Positions 1 through 11,358 of a DNA stretch of 64,000 nucleotides are shown here, in pieces. The stretch covers positions 93,498,615 to 93,562,614 of the forward strand of contig OX388346.1 in the NCBI GenBank assembly GCA_947579665.1, given 5' to 3'. A program made the translations under genes and the position numbers. The DNA is from Sympetrum striolatum. Lineage: Eukaryota > Arthropoda > Insecta > Odonata > Libellulidae. The stretch's first letter is position 1; the number at the start of each line of letters is the position of its first letter. The notes under the pieces are model-generated. The model made no database searches. It was not told the origin of the DNA and worked only from the letters and a program-made list of their open reading frames with translations.

Positions 1-19
1 AGGTAAAATTCTAGGGTGT

Positions 20-372
20 TACCGTATTTTTCGCTGTATAAGATGCACTTTTTCTTCCCCAAAACTGGGGGGGAAAGTGGTGCGTCTTATACAACGAATA
101 GACAGTTTGCCTCAGCGATCCACAATCAGAACGGATCGACTGGAAACAGAATGAAAATCCACGGAGTTCAATGCCGCCGCGGTCTTAGGCAAGGGCATGG
201 CACAGGAGGAGTCTATATAAAATTGTTCTTAAACTGTTTTTAACTTTATACAGTTGATATAAAATATTTTACTACAGTACTTGGTTCGGAATCTTTTTTT
301 TCTAGATTTTCCTCCTTTAAAATTTGATGTGTCTTATATTCTGGAGCGTCTTATACAGCGAAAAATACGGTA
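20..372. mobile_element. Short TIR element with TA flanks (MITE-like)
   Basis: The two ends are inverted copies of TACCGTATTTTTCGCTGTAT (continuing AAGAYGC), 27 bp with about one mismatch, bounded by TA on both sides as in Tc1/mariner-type insertions. The interior is non-coding and includes a G-run near position 67 and AT-rich sequence. No transposase frame is present, so it is a non-autonomous element of unproven superfamily. Confidence 0.7.
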
Positions 373-496
373 CTTTCAGTAGAGGTTTAAAATGAAATGA
401 GTGCACAGAAAATATCATAGGCAAAGCCAATAAATGGCTAAATTTTGTGATACATAATCTTAAAATTCAAACAGGAAAATAATATAAATGTTTCGT

Positions 497-940
497 TAGT
501 TAAGTTTATACTAGAATATGGTGAATGTTTATGGGACCCCAATCATGCAGGAGTTAAAAAATTAGAAAAGGTGTAAAGAAGGGTGGCTAGGTTCATGTTA
601 GGGAGATATGAAAAACTAGCAGTGTTATTCAGATGATAAAAGAATTAGGCTGGGACAGTCTAGAAGACAGGATTAAGAAAAAGAGACTTATCAGTTTTCT
701 ATAAGACATTCATGGGATTTCCTGCGTTTAAGGAATTAAGTGATTGAGTCAAAGGCAGGTGACTTGGGTAGGCGCGATCACAAATTCCAAGTAAGATGTA
801 GAAAGAAAACTGATCACTAGAAATACTCTTTTCTTAATAGAACTATTGAGGAATGGAGCAGTCTGCCTTCAGAAGTCTTTGAACCTTTCCCAAAAAATAT
901 TAAATGATTTATTAAGGCTATTAGTCAAGTGAATAATTTA
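497..940 (+). pseudogene. LINE reverse transcriptase C-terminal remnant (CR1/Jockey-like)
   Basis: Plus-strand translation, with one or two frame breaks and stops, gives LEYGECLWDPNH..., KLEKVQRR.ARFMLG, ELGWDSLEDRIKKKRL and EEWSSLPSEVFEPFP. This is the typical order of the region after the RT palm in CR1/Jockey-type LINEs. Only the 3' part of an element is left and several stops interrupt it, so it is a dead copy. A related remnant lies at 28095-28520. Confidence 0.75.
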
Positions 941-2091
941 ACGAGTGAACCCTTACGATAACGAAATAAGAGACAAATAGGGGATCGCCTGGTAGTATTG
1001 TGCAATAAATAAGTTATCATTTAAAACTTTAACATTGTGAAATGCAATACCCAAATGAAGTTGTAAGAATTTAGACTAAGAAAGCACATATGACGGAATG
1101 TAGAGGATAAAAAGGTTTTTACTACTCCAAAAAATATTAGTATTACTGTATTAACAATCCTGATTATTTAGGTGAAGAATGATTAAACTAATTTGAAGAT
1201 TAATTTGCAGCATTGATATCTTACTTTCTATTAAATCTCTGATAAAATTGGAAATTTCCAACATAATTGGATGAAACTATGAAACCATAATTGCAGAAGA
1301 TTATTAGACAGAAATAAGTAAACAAGAACCTTCATAATATTAATTGTGATAATTATATTTCATGAAAGTTTCTGATAAGTACTAAAAATGAAGAAAAACC
1401 ATTGTCTCCTAGTTAAATTTCTGTTTTTAAGGACTAATTAACCCGCAAGAAATCAGCTTTTGCTGAAGTATTATTTAGCACCTCTTTGGGATAACTTATC
1501 TCATCTGTGGGTTTTTGGTTGTACTGAAATTTGTTCTGTTTGAAAGAATTTCATGATGATATCTATAGATGATTATTTGGTGAGTGACATATCTTTCTTT
1601 GTGCTCAATGGTTTTAGTATTTATGAAATGTAAATTAAAGTTTTACTTATATGTGAACATGATTTGTTCCAATTCTGTTATTAACTTCAAAAAGAATTAT
1701 TAATAGAAACTTTCGTCTTATTGTTAGATCTTTTTTCAAATATCTTACTTCTTATTTAATCAACATTTTTAATTAATCTATCAATAGTTTATATGAGATT
1801 AATCAATCTATAAGCAGTAATGTAGAATATTAATCAACAAGGCACATACGATTATAGAAGATTCATAATTCAGACAAAACTTAGATATTTCACAAAATCT
1901 GTTTTCCATAAATGTTAAAAAGCATATTCATAGCTATATTGCAGTAACCATGTTCAATACATGATCCTACATCTATTAATAATCTGAATAAAATAATTTA
2001 ATCTTATGCAAGAAACTGTTTTTACAAAGCTGATTATTTGACTATTACTTTGCTTGTCTTCAGCATCCAAAGTGCTTATTGTTTCCTACAG
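941..2091. other. Intronic or intergenic AT-rich sequence, nothing recognised
   Basis: AT-rich sequence upstream of the first visible SLC19 exon, presumably intron. I see no coding similarity, repeat ends or RNA gene in it. Confidence 0.4.
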
Positions 2092-2316
2092 ATGAGCCAA
2101 ATAATGAGATTGCTCTATGTTAGGTGCTTTGGCAACCCTTGGGTGTGGGTGGCTTCGTCTCAATTGGAAGTTCGTTGGAGAGTTTTCCCTGGCTGCAGTT
2201 GCTGTCATTCAGGGTCTTGTTATGATTCTGTCTGCCTTGACTGCACAACTTTGGGTTTCATACTTATGCTACATTATTTTTGGAATTTTATACCAAGCAA
2301 TGGTAACAATTGCTAG
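2092..2316 (+). CDS. SLC19A2/3-like: SLC19-family vitamin transporter, third-last exon (partial gene)
   Basis: The frame from about 2117 encodes LGALATLGCGW, then a hydrophobic segment GEFSLAAVAVIQGLVMIL, then LWVSYLCYIIFGILYQAMVTIA. This pattern belongs to the C-terminal half of the reduced-folate/thiamine carriers (SLC19), 12-TM plasma-membrane importers. The exon ends at AG|gtaaga in phase 2 and joins at 4699 to give MVTIAS-MEVAKR. The best acceptor is tttcctacag before 2092, but from there the frame (DEPNNEIAL) is one base out of step with LGALATL and meets a stop near 2122. Either there is a one-base indel at about 2113-2121 or a later, weaker acceptor is used. Exons for TM1-8 lie upstream of the window. 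SLC19 family is fairly sure; substrate (thiamine rather than folate) is inferred from likeness to the thiamine carriers. Confidence 0.85.
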   Translation: MSQIMRLLYVRCFGNPWVWVASSQLEVRWRVFPGCSCCHSGSCYDSVCLDCTTLGFILMLHYFWNFIPSNGNNC

Positions 2317-2499
2317 GTAAGATGATATTTTTCTTGCATCATTATCTCTTGAAAGTATAGATTTTCTATATTATTTGGGTGTGTGTAAAAAATGTGGATT
2401 TAAAATGTTGTATCAATTTCTATTTCCGAATAATATCTTTTTATCTTCCATATTTTTTAAAATCTTAACTGATTCTTTATTCCTGCTAATTATTATAAT

Positions 2500-3627
2500 T
2501 ACTGTACATGCCGGCGTATAAGTCAACCCCTAAAATTTTGAGGTGAATTACAGGTTTCAGCACATGTTCTGTGTATAAGTCGACCCAAAAAATAAGGCAA
2601 CGCCACTTCCCCAGCTCTATTCTATGGGAAGAGAAACTATGATATCCATAAATATACGATAGCTTAAGTTATATTTACCGCATAAGATTAAGATGCTACA
2701 ATTATTTCTTTCAGCTGCCATGTCAACTTCTCGCCTATGCTTAACTATTACACAAGTTTCTTTTGTTGGTATCACTCAGGCTTTACAAATAAAAATAAGC
2801 TACGAAACAGAAACTCGATGGTATTATAAATTAACTAATTAAAATCGTCACAACATGTCACCATGCTAGCGCAACAACGCCAAGGCCTCAAGTTCAAATC
2901 CTGGCTAAACGGATTTTCCGGTTAGGGAATGGTTGTCTGTGTTTGATGTGTGTGAAATATATTCAAACAGATATTATTGGGGCCACCTGTTTCGGTTAAA
3001 TAAATTAACATAACATTTATTATAGAAATAATGGTAATATAGCATGGTAATATCATAGAGTAACTATAGTTACTCTATGGTAAAATCAAATCACGACACT
3101 TCTAAAACAACTTCCATTAACTCCTAACGCTAAGTTGAATCATAACGATTATATAAACGAAAACAAACCATGATGAGATTATTGATCATCATCTGTAAAA
3201 AGAAAACATCGAAATATATATTAAATGTTTTGGAAAATTAAAATACATGTGAAGAAATGAATATAATTTGCGAAGAATAAATGTGTCAAATTTATTTTAA
3301 AGATATGAAATGGTTTTTAATACAACTCTTTTATTATTAAAACATGTCATAACATAACATACTTTTGGCTACAATTGTATTTTGTGATAACATTTGCTTT
3401 ATATGATATCTGCGTTAATTAGACTTGCCAAAAATTAGTTTCAGTAAGAAATGATTGTGGTGAGTTGTGAGAGTTTGTGTACAGCAATTGTAAAGGAGGC
3501 AGTATCACCTTTATTTACCCCTTGTTGGTAAAGGGTTAAATTTTATGTTCGGCGTATAAGTCGACCCCTGGTTTTTCAGAGATTTTTTAGGCTTCAAAGG
3601 TCGACTTATACTCTGGCATATACGGTA
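2500..3627. mobile_element. 1.13-kb non-autonomous TIR element
   Basis: The left end TACTGTACATGCCGGCGTAT(AAGTCAACC) matches the inverted right end TACCGTATATGCCAGAGTAT(AAGTCGACC). A second internal GGCGTATAAGTCGACCCC block lies near 3550. The flanks fit TA target duplication. There is no transposase frame. It sits in an SLC19 intron and itself contains a SINE fragment (about 2853-2975) and a 26-bp perfect palindrome (3054-3079). The termini resemble those of the element at 20-372 (TACCGTAT-n-GTATAAG), so the two may be related. Confidence 0.7.
2853..2975 (+). mobile_element. tRNA-derived SINE fragment
   Basis: Contains GCCAAGGCCTCAAGTTCAAA and TCCTGGCTAA, then GGTTAGGGAATGGTTGTCTG. This is the same B-box half and tRNA-unrelated body as the fuller SINE at 9756-9930. 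The 5' A-box half is barely recognisable. It is nested in the 2500-3627 TIR element. Confidence 0.6.
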
Positions 3628-4698
3628 ATTAAAAGCATCTTATAATTGTGCTTCATATGCAATGACATCATAGCTTACAAACTTTATTTTTGCCTTACTG
3701 CAGATTATATCTTGAAAATTTCCTGCATTGGTGTTGGATTTAGGAAAAATAACTCAGATAGAAATTTTAAATTCTAGTTGATTCAATTTAACTAGAATTT
3801 ATATTAATATGCTGTATCTAAGAATCCCCTGCTAACTTTTTTTTTGATATTAGGGTGTTAAAGATTGGGTGCATCTTATTGTTAGATTTCTTTCTCATGG
3901 TAGCCACATGAAAGTTCTCTGTTATTCTTAGATCCCTTTGCCAAGCTTGGGTCACTTGGCTACTTTGCATGTGTTTAATGAGTTGAATATACTAGTTAAA
4001 GAATTCATCATTTGTTTGCTTTACAACTTTCACAATTACATACTGTTTTTAATTCTAAATTTACAATTGTTGCCTCTATTCACAACTAAAATCCATGGAA
4101 ACGTTTTCTCGTGAAGGATGTCATTATCATTAGAATATATAGAAATATTCAACATGTTTGGAAATTGATACCATTTTACAAGCTCTCGCTTAAACACAGC
4201 CAACTCACCAATTAGATAGGGACTGACTCATTCAAATTTGACGGTAAAATGCGGCATGTCAATCGTGGACTCATAAAAGGATGTTTTGGTATTGTTATTT
4301 TCTCAAAACCCTCATTTTGCTTATTGAAATAGCATTAACTCAAAGTTTTGCATATTTTCTTATTATTTCAATAGCCAGTTGATCTTACTCAAAGTTTTGT
4401 TTTGAAGTTTTGCCATGTAAGAATTTCTGTCACCTTTGAGTCCTATAATTCGATCAGTTCAAAATGAAAATTGTATGATATTTTCATGGAGGTTTAAAAG
4501 ACCGTTTTGATAGATTTTTTTGTAAATTTTCGATTTTGATCTTCGGTTGGGGAAAGGTAAAATCCAGCTCTTCATTTGTCAGAATTGTCTTTAATTTATA
4601 TATAATTTAATTACAGTACCATTACTAATTTTTCAAATATATTGGTAACATGATTTTTAACAAAAATATTGAACTCTAGTTCATTTCATATCTTTCAG
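3628..4698. other. SLC19 intron, nothing further recognised
   Basis: AT-rich intron sequence ending in the acceptor tatctttcag at 4689-4698. No repeat ends or coding similarity seen. Confidence 0.45.
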
Positions 4699-4840
4699 TA
4701 TGGAAGTAGCCAAGAGAATTGAGGATGACTGTTATGGTTTGATATTTGGTTTGAATACATTCATCGCTTTACTCATTCAAACCATTTGGACAATAGTGGC
4801 TGTAACTGATGTTGGATTAGCATTAGGAGCTCGAGATCAG
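4699..4840 (+). CDS. SLC19A2/3-like: SLC19-family transporter, penultimate exon
   Basis: Bounded by ttcag|TATGGAAG and GATCAG|gtaaga; enters in phase 2 and leaves in phase 0. It encodes S-MEVAKRIEDDCYGLIFGLNT..., followed by ALLIQTIWTIVAV and GLALGARDQ. The block GLIFGxNTF(I/L)ALLxQ is one of the most conserved parts of SLC19 carriers (about TM11), and the following RDQ leads into the last TM. The exon is intact, with clean splice sites and no stop, which argues for a live gene. Confidence 0.9.
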
Positions 4841-5125
4841 GTAAGAGTATTCACATTTAAAAAGAGTTTTCATTCCTTACTATGTAATTTGACCCTCAGA
4901 TCTTTACTCAATTAAGTTCGGTATTATTAAGGTTTTGCTAGAAAAATGTAGTTAAGTGTAAGGGAACCACTATTTTTTGCAGAATAAAACTCAAATTAAA
5001 ATAGCCAATACATAATGTCATTAAAATATTTCAGACTTTAGGTTTTATTTTTACTTTAATGAATTGAAATTATTTCGAAGATCACGTTCAAAAAGATATC
5101 CAGCCACAAATCTTATGACAATAAT

Positions 5126-5574
5126 TAGTGATGGGTCGAATCCAAAATTTCATCGAATCCCGAATCCGAATCTACCTATTTTTCATCGAATATCAAATCT
5201 GGAATCTCATACTAGCTTCATACAATTTTAGTACATTTTTTTTTTATCAAATGAATGCTTTACTTGAATAGAAATTAAATTTTCTTCACATGTTTCCACA
5301 ATGCAGTGGTCGCTTTGGAAACACCACCACTTGAGGTTGACGTCTTGCAAATATCACATATTGCGACTTTATTGTCAATATTTTTCAGTGAAAAATAATT
5401 CCAAATCTCACTAGTAATTGCCGACATTTTCAAAAAATAATTACCACGCAACAAGATTTTTCAACAACCTCTGTTCACCGTTTTGCGGCAGCCCTTTTAC
5501 CAAAACGTGGCACATGTACAACTTTCATATTCGATAGGATTCGACCGAAGCCTCGAATCCTGACCCCATCACTA
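5126..5574 (-). mobile_element. hAT-type element carrying an antisense BED-finger exon
   Basis: The ends TAGTGATGGGTCGAATCC and CCCCATCACTA are inverted. The 8-bp flanks acaataat (5118-5125) and gcaataat (5575-5582) match at 7 of 8 positions, as expected for a hAT target duplication. Inside, the minus strand encodes a BED zinc finger. No hATC dimerisation or DDE part is present, so the element is an internally deleted derivative. It lies in the last SLC19 intron, antisense to the gene. Confidence 0.75.
5275..5427 (-). CDS. BED-type zinc finger peptide (hAT transposase N-terminus)
   Basis: An intact 50-codon frame begins MSAITSEIWNYF and continues with ...AICDICKTSTSSGG... and ends ALWKHVKKI followed by TAA. 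The aromatic W..F start, CxxC pair (residues 24 and 27) and the terminal H (residue 46) are the BED finger pattern, the DNA-binding module at the N-terminus of hAT transposases. The second zinc histidine of the usual HxxxH/C pair falls at or just after the stop. The finger is unbroken although the rest of the transposase is gone. It could be a relic, or a domain expressed on its own. Confidence 0.65.
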   Translation of the reverse strand: MSAITSEIWNYFSLKNIDNKVAICDICKTSTSSGGVSKATTALWKHVKKI

Positions 5575-6380
5575 GCAATAATGGTTTACTATGCCTTTGT
5601 GGCATGCAGTAGATTTTTATTTTAGTCAGTGACTAATTATTGCCTTTCTTAGAGATGAGCACATAATCAGCAATATCAGTTGTTAACTATAATCTTATGG
5701 CAAAGGTCAACTGATAAATTTTCAAAGTGCTTGGTGAAAATTTTGTTTCCTGCAAGAAGCCTCTGGGCAAGAATTTTACTCTCCTAAACATCCAAAAATC
5801 TGCTATTTCTAATGTGATAGAGAAAGGAAAATGTTAACGTATGAGTGCAATCCAAAAGCATACAGACAGCCCACATATGTTGACCTCAAGAGACCAACAA
5901 ATGTTCAAGAGGTTTGTATGGAATGGTTATCAATCAGCCATTGCTCTTTGAAAAATTCCTAGCTGCATCGGTATCTGATTCAAGCACTTAGACTACTCAG
6001 TTCAAAGTATATGAAAGTGCAGTGAAAACTTGGCTGAGCAGCTACCCAAAAAGAACACAACTATAACAATAATACAATACATTTTAATCCGAAGATTTAT
6101 TTCTGGAATACAGACTTCAACTACCTTCATTGTTACCTTATTTCATTTTGACATCCCTTGAAGAATCAACTGCTATTTCCCAGGATACCAATGCGTTGAC
6201 CAACACTGTATTGTCTTTTAGTGTTCTAGATGCGGGGAGATGTGTAGTACAGTATGTTGTGCAGTGTTATTTTCTCATGTCTATATTTTTCTGCATAAAG
6301 ATTGATAATTAAGTATTAATTGATAAATACTCGGTAATTGCAACCATAGTTTAATATTCATATTGTCTTTTGCTTTTCAG

Positions 6381-6527
6381 TTCCTTGTTACTGGTGGATA
6401 CTTCATAGTACTGGGAGCAATATTTCTCATTATTGCCCTCATCACCACAACTAGGATGGGTATTCGGGTGTTTTTGAAACAGCCATTGTGGCTACCAAAA
6501 CAAGTCGAAAGCAATCCAGATATATAG
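6381..6527 (+). CDS. SLC19A2/3-like: SLC19-family transporter, last coding exon
   Basis: Starts after tgcttttcag in phase 0, directly continuing ...GARDQ with FLVTGGYF. It encodes the final membrane segment (IVLGAIFLIIALITTT), a basic turn RMGIRVFLK, a short cytoplasmic tail ending ESNPDI and the stop TAG at 6525-6527. Together the three exons give about 170 residues, covering roughly TM9-12 of a 12-TM carrier. The tail is short and lacks an obvious sorting motif. Confidence 0.88.
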   Translation, partial: FLVTGGYFIVLGAIFLIIALITTTRMGIRVFLKQPLWLPKQVESNPDI

Positions 6528-9500
6528 TATTCATCAGTAGCATGAAATAGTATTTATGCATTTATCTTCATAAATAGAATTTTACAAAAAAGCTGGTTCT
6601 CCAGTTATCAAGGTCAGGGTAGTTTCCCTAACAAATTGCTTTTCCCTTATTTTAACTTCATGTTTAAACATAACAGGGAATGCAATTTTCTATGGTAATT
6701 AATTTCCACATTATTTGAATCATAAATATCAGCAAACACTTTTTTAGCCTATAATGAAATTTAACTCATTGCTGAAGTCCTCTTATTGTTTTTAACTTTA
6801 AAAATGTGAGATACTTAAAAAATATAGTTTTAATCTATTTTTTATAAATTTATTTGGAAAGATTTTATCATCGATTTTTAAAGTATTACGAATGTATAGT
6901 ACAAATATGTGCATATGTAAAACACAAGAATGCAAAACCATTCTGGTGCTTCATACATTTAGAACTGGTTATGTGTTGAAAAGTTTTACAACATTGAAAT
7001 TGATCTGTGATATTGTTTATATATCAGCCATGATCAAGTTCCACTACTAGAATGCCATAAACTTGGTTTTGCACTCAAGTTTTAATGTTACTTTACAAAA
7101 AGGATGTAATGAAAATAATTTAAAGTATGCTCTTCACCCTTATTTTCTTCCATTATGTAGTATTTACCGAAGATATTCCTATTATGATTCATTGTTTTGT
7201 CCTTGGATTATTATTTCTTATTCAATTAAGTGCTTTTCTTAGACAGCGTAAAGACTTTGTTATGAACTGTAGTTATTTTTGGTGCAAGGTTTAACTTTTT
7301 TATTTAGGATGAGTGTGACTAATTTGGCAAGTTGCAACTTTTGGCAGCCAGCACCACTGTTTCGGAAGAGAAAACTCTTTCTTATTTCTGAATATCATGT
7401 GAAGCTGTATTTGAGTATATTTGCATCTTACTGTTTATTCAAAATTGCAGTTAACTTTGCCTTAATCCTTTAAGTGCATCAAGGGAAAATGTTTTGATTC
7501 CACTTGAGATGTTAAATATCCATGATAATATCAAATTCTGAAATTTCGTGATTATATAATTGTTGTGAATCTATTTTTAGCTCATGATATACTTTTGCTT
7601 AATTTGCATGTTTTCCTTTTGGATAGATGGATGGTTTGCAACCATGAACTTCAATTATTAAATATATTTCATTTCATTCTTGACTTATCCTCAAAAATCG
7701 GCTCGTAGGTTATAATGTTACAATATTATATTATATTACAAATTATCTTTAAATTCTTTGGAACCTCTTTTCTTTAGACTATACCGGTTGGATCATTTAT
7801 AATTGAATTTTTATTGAGATTTTGGTACAGCCTCTTGGGTATATGCAGCCTGCTTCCCCATTTCTAATAAGAGAAATCTAAGGGAGAGGACTTCTGATGA
7901 AGCAATATGAGTCATCGCATGGTCAATTTACTGTGAAAAACTTCTCAAAGGAACTGCACTCCACATTTTCTCTGTTACAGCCGCGCTTTTAAGAAAATTG
8001 GGCCTTTATTTTATTCATACCATCATAATAATGCTAAAACATTTTCACCTCTAAAATTGTTGCTAAGTAAAGTGTTTTAACAATATCTCTTAGCTAGATC
8101 CATATCGTCTAACGTTTTTTATAGGCGGTGGACTAAAGTCGACCTCCGCAGTCAAGAGGAAAGAAAAAAATGTCGACTATAGTCAGCAATCGCACTTAAA
8201 GAGGTAAACCCAAAGTTAAAAAAGAGAAGTGAAAAATATCGACATGCCTCAATGAGAACCTCTGGTGGTGGCTAGTGCCAATATGTGGGTATCTTGCTCT
8301 TAAAGCATCTCTTTGACAGAAATGAGAAGGGCATACCGTGGTAGTTTAGTGGTTGGAACACCTGCAGCTATTGTAGCTATTTTTCACTTCTCATTTAAAA
8401 TTGATTCTCTCACTTGTGAAGACCTTTGATGCTAAATGGGAAAGTCAGTAAGTTGCAAAATTGTTCATTTAGTATTCATCTGATGGTCTCCTCAGTATAA
8501 CCTAAATGCTGCAAAACGAGTTGCTGTCAATGTATTTACATAAAATAGTTACTAAGGATGGTGATTTTTTCAAAGGTGCCTTGTGTATCCATGAGGTTCC
8601 ACATTTAATGCATCCATAATAATTCACAATAATTATGCATAGATAGGTATCTGTAGACAATATATTTTGAAAATAAGGGAGACCCTGGTGTGAATAAAAT
8701 AGAAAACAAATGAGTTTTTTATTAATAAAATACTATCGCCAGATTGTAGCACCTGAAAGTAATAGCTGTCTATGAAATATCCAAACCATAACACATAATG
8801 GTACTTATTGTTTGGTTCAAGGTATTCATTTTCCTCAAAAAATGAAATATTTTGAAAAGTACTTTTGTGTGACGCATACACTTAAAAGTATTGTACTGTT
8901 TCCCTAATAAGCTATTTTCATTTTAATTATTTATTTGGATAGGTTCAAACATATTTTGATTCATTTTTTGAAACTTTCTATAACTTTAATTTATAGTTGA
9001 TCTACTCCTAAATTCCATGTATACTCTCATTGTGTTTCTTAATTAATATTATCAAAGCTATTTACGTTTCTCAGATTCTATCTTATTCAGTTGTTGAGTA
9101 GTTTTTATGCAAATGATTTCCTCTTTGAATACAAAATAATGTTTTAAAATTAATGTAAAAGACAATTTTCATACTGAAAGTATTTAGTGATATTTTTTAT
9201 TTCAATAAATCAAAAAAAAATCTTGCTCTTTCCTTTGCTTGTTTAAGGAATTTTTTCTCATGAAATAGGAAGAATAAAAATGTATTGTATCCTGCATTAA
9301 ATGACTTACTATACAAAACATTCTTATAATAAATTGTTCAAATATTTTCTGTTGGAAAAAAATTACTATGGCATTTACCTGCCATTTTTTTGAGATAAAC
9401 TTAGGGGATGGGTTTGTGAAATTACTGGCAAAGCTGATTCCTGATAGATGTATAGATTAGATCTTTAGATTATTTACCCATCATAAATTATTGGTGACAT

Positions 9501-9755
9501 TATTAGTCCCTGCCTTTTGATAAATGGAACATAAATTTTTGTTTGCCAGTGGCCCATGGAAATTCTTAATTCCTGTTATTTGAATGAAATATGGTGTTCT
9601 TAATTGACGTATGTTTCTTGCAATGAAACTCTAAAAATCTATTTCTATTGACATAAAGAGTAAAGTGTAAGTAAAGGGTTTAGAACCTAAGTGAAAGGTG
9701 TTGTAAATATCAAACTCCTTAGACGATTAAATGTGCGTGTTCCTTATATTTACCG
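6528..9755. other. 3' UTR and downstream intergenic sequence
   Basis: AT-rich sequence following the SLC19 stop. Candidate poly(A) hexamers are ATTAAA near 7658 and AATAAA near 9204; which is used cannot be told. At 8336-8372 GTGGTAGTTTAGTGGTTGG looks like a tRNA/SINE A-box half with no matching B box. No gene was recognised. Confidence 0.4.
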
Positions 9756-9930
9756 GCTGTGGTGGCGGAGTGGTTAGCATGCCAGCACTCTAATGCCAAG
9801 GTCCCGGGCTCGAATCCTGGCTAGTCGTATTTTTCTGTCTAGGGAATGGTTTTGTGCCTTTGCAAATAGTAATAATTATTGAAATGGATGTAATTGGGAT
9901 CTTCCTGTTACCATTAGAGAAGTTATTATT
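9756..9930 (+). mobile_element. tRNA-derived SINE
   Basis: The head has an A box (GTGGCGGAGTGGTTAGCATG) and a B box (GGGCTCGAATCC) at normal tRNA spacing. The head is of a Ser/Leu-like type with a non-functional anticodon region. It is followed by the tRNA-unrelated body GTCTAGGGAATGGTTTTGTG shared with the fragment at 2853-2975. The Penelope-like element inserted at its 3' edge. Confidence 0.75.
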
Positions 9931-9942
9931 ATTTATGTAAGA

Positions 9943-11358
9943 ATAAAATTCACAGAATCGGGCGAGATATGGTGGAAATCCATCATGCAGAATGAAGGAG
10001 ATATTTGGTACTTTTTCCACAAAAATTGTTTTATTTGTACTACCGGTTTCAACGGAGGACCGTCATCTTCAGGTACAAGTTATACAGTTCAAACAAAGTA
10101 TATACTAACGAGGGAGAAGAGGGGAAGTGAGGAGAGGGTGAAGTAAGTGCGTTGGGGAAGGAGGGAGAGGGGACGCTATCAGTGGGGGGGAAGAAAAGGA
10201 CGAACCAGCGGTGAATGGAAAGGGTAAAGGAACTCATTAAGTACGGAAAAACCGGGGGAATTTGTATGGGAAAGGATTTCTAACTGTTCCAAGAAGTTTA
10301 GTCGATGGCCTTTATTACAAATGTGCAGGATATCGGGAGTGAAGTCGGTGGCATGGTTGGATTCTAGGAGATGTTTTGCGAAATGGGACTTCTTTGAATT
10401 ATTAGCAAAGGATCTTTCATGCTCTTTTGTTCTGATGGAGAAAGAGCGGGAGGTCTGCCCGATGTATACACCATCGCACCCCTGGCACTTAAGTCTGTAG
10501 ACCCCAGCTTTTGAATGACGGTTGTGAATGTCTTTGCCATTGCAAAATATTTTTCCCAAATTCAAGGAGGATTTAAAAGAAGGCCTGATAATGTTTTTGG
10601 GGAAACGATTAACAATGCTTTGGGAAATATTATCGATAAAGGTTATTTTACACCATTTTGGGGAATCACCATCGGCATCGGGAGCATTAAATATTTTATT
10701 AATGGCTAGACTTCTAAGTTTACGGGTCAATAGTTTGTCAATGAGAGAAGTGGTATAACCATTGTTAGAAGCGATCAATTTAATTGTTTGGAGTTCCTTG
10801 TTGAAATTTTCTTTAGAGAGTGGGATGGTGACTAAACGATTGATGAGGGAATGAAACGAGGATAATTTGTGTGATAGATGGTGATTTGAATTGAACGGGA
10901 TGACGTGGTCTGTGTAGGAAGGTTTGCGAAAGATAGAGAAATCTAACTTCTGATTTTGGATAGAGATGGTAAGATCTAGAAAGTTTATAGAGTGGTTTTT
11001 TTCCAATTCAAGGGTGAAATTGATTGAGGGATGGAGGGAATTAATGAGAGATAAAAATTAGTCAAGTTGTCGAACAGTTCCACACCAGATACACAAAATG
11101 TCGTCCACATATCTATACCAACTTTTTACAAATTTGAGAATATGAATATTTTAATAATTTGAGAATATATGAATATATATAATATATCCCCAACGCACTT
11201 ACTTCACCCTCTCCTCACTTCCCCTCTTCTCCCTCGTTAGTATATACTTTGTTTGAACTGTATAACTTGTACCTGAAGATGACGGTCCTCCGTTGAAACC
11301 GGTAGTACAAATAAAACAATTTTTGTGGAAAAAGTACCAAATATCTCCTTCATTCTGC
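9943..11358 (-). mobile_element. Penelope-like retroelement, 5'-truncated, with inverted terminal repeats
   Basis: Flanked by a 12-bp target duplication ATTTATGTAAGA (9931-9942 and 11359-11370). A ~173-bp sequence at about 9985-10157 recurs inverted at about 11188-11359, both containing CTGAAGATGACGGTCCTCCG and TTGAAACCGG; inverted terminal repeats are typical of Penelope-like elements. The coding part is on the minus strand between them. A further 40 bp (9943-9984) precedes the left repeat, as in partial tandem copies of these elements. Confidence 0.88.
10179..11150 (-). pseudogene. Penelope RT (YVDD) and GIY-YIG endonuclease, truncated
   Basis: Reading the minus strand from about 11150, the RT catalytic box WYRYVDDILCIW (YVDD at 11100-11111) comes first. 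After one in-frame TAA near 11060, an open 275-residue stretch runs from 11006 to 10179. It begins with NFLDLTI and the RT thumb region. The GIY-YIG nuclease follows: GVY at residues 168-170, VYIGQT at 180-185, R192, and a glutamate near 240 in LNFLEQLEIL. A CxxC lies inside the GIY-YIG part (CQGC), as in Penelope nucleases. The fingers/palm upstream of YVDD are missing. In the host this enzyme would nick target DNA and prime reverse transcription; this copy is 5'-truncated and cannot move by itself. Confidence 0.88.

Larger units (their letters stand above)
4841..6380. other. Last SLC19 intron
   Basis: A 1.54-kb intron between gtaagag and tgcttttcag. It contains the complete hAT-type element at 5126-5574. 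The rest is AT-rich with no recognised coding or RNA feature. Confidence 0.8.

Noticed and set aside
8336..8372. tRNA-like A-box at 8.3 kb as a SINE or tRNA gene
   Set aside because: No B box or family body follows; too short to support.
11240..11320. Hammerhead ribozyme in the Penelope terminal repeat (CTGAAGATGA ... stem ... GAAAC)
   Set aside because: Penelope-like elements can carry hammerheads, but the core here has extra bases (CTGA-AGA-TGA) and I could not place a proper stem III and cleavage site.
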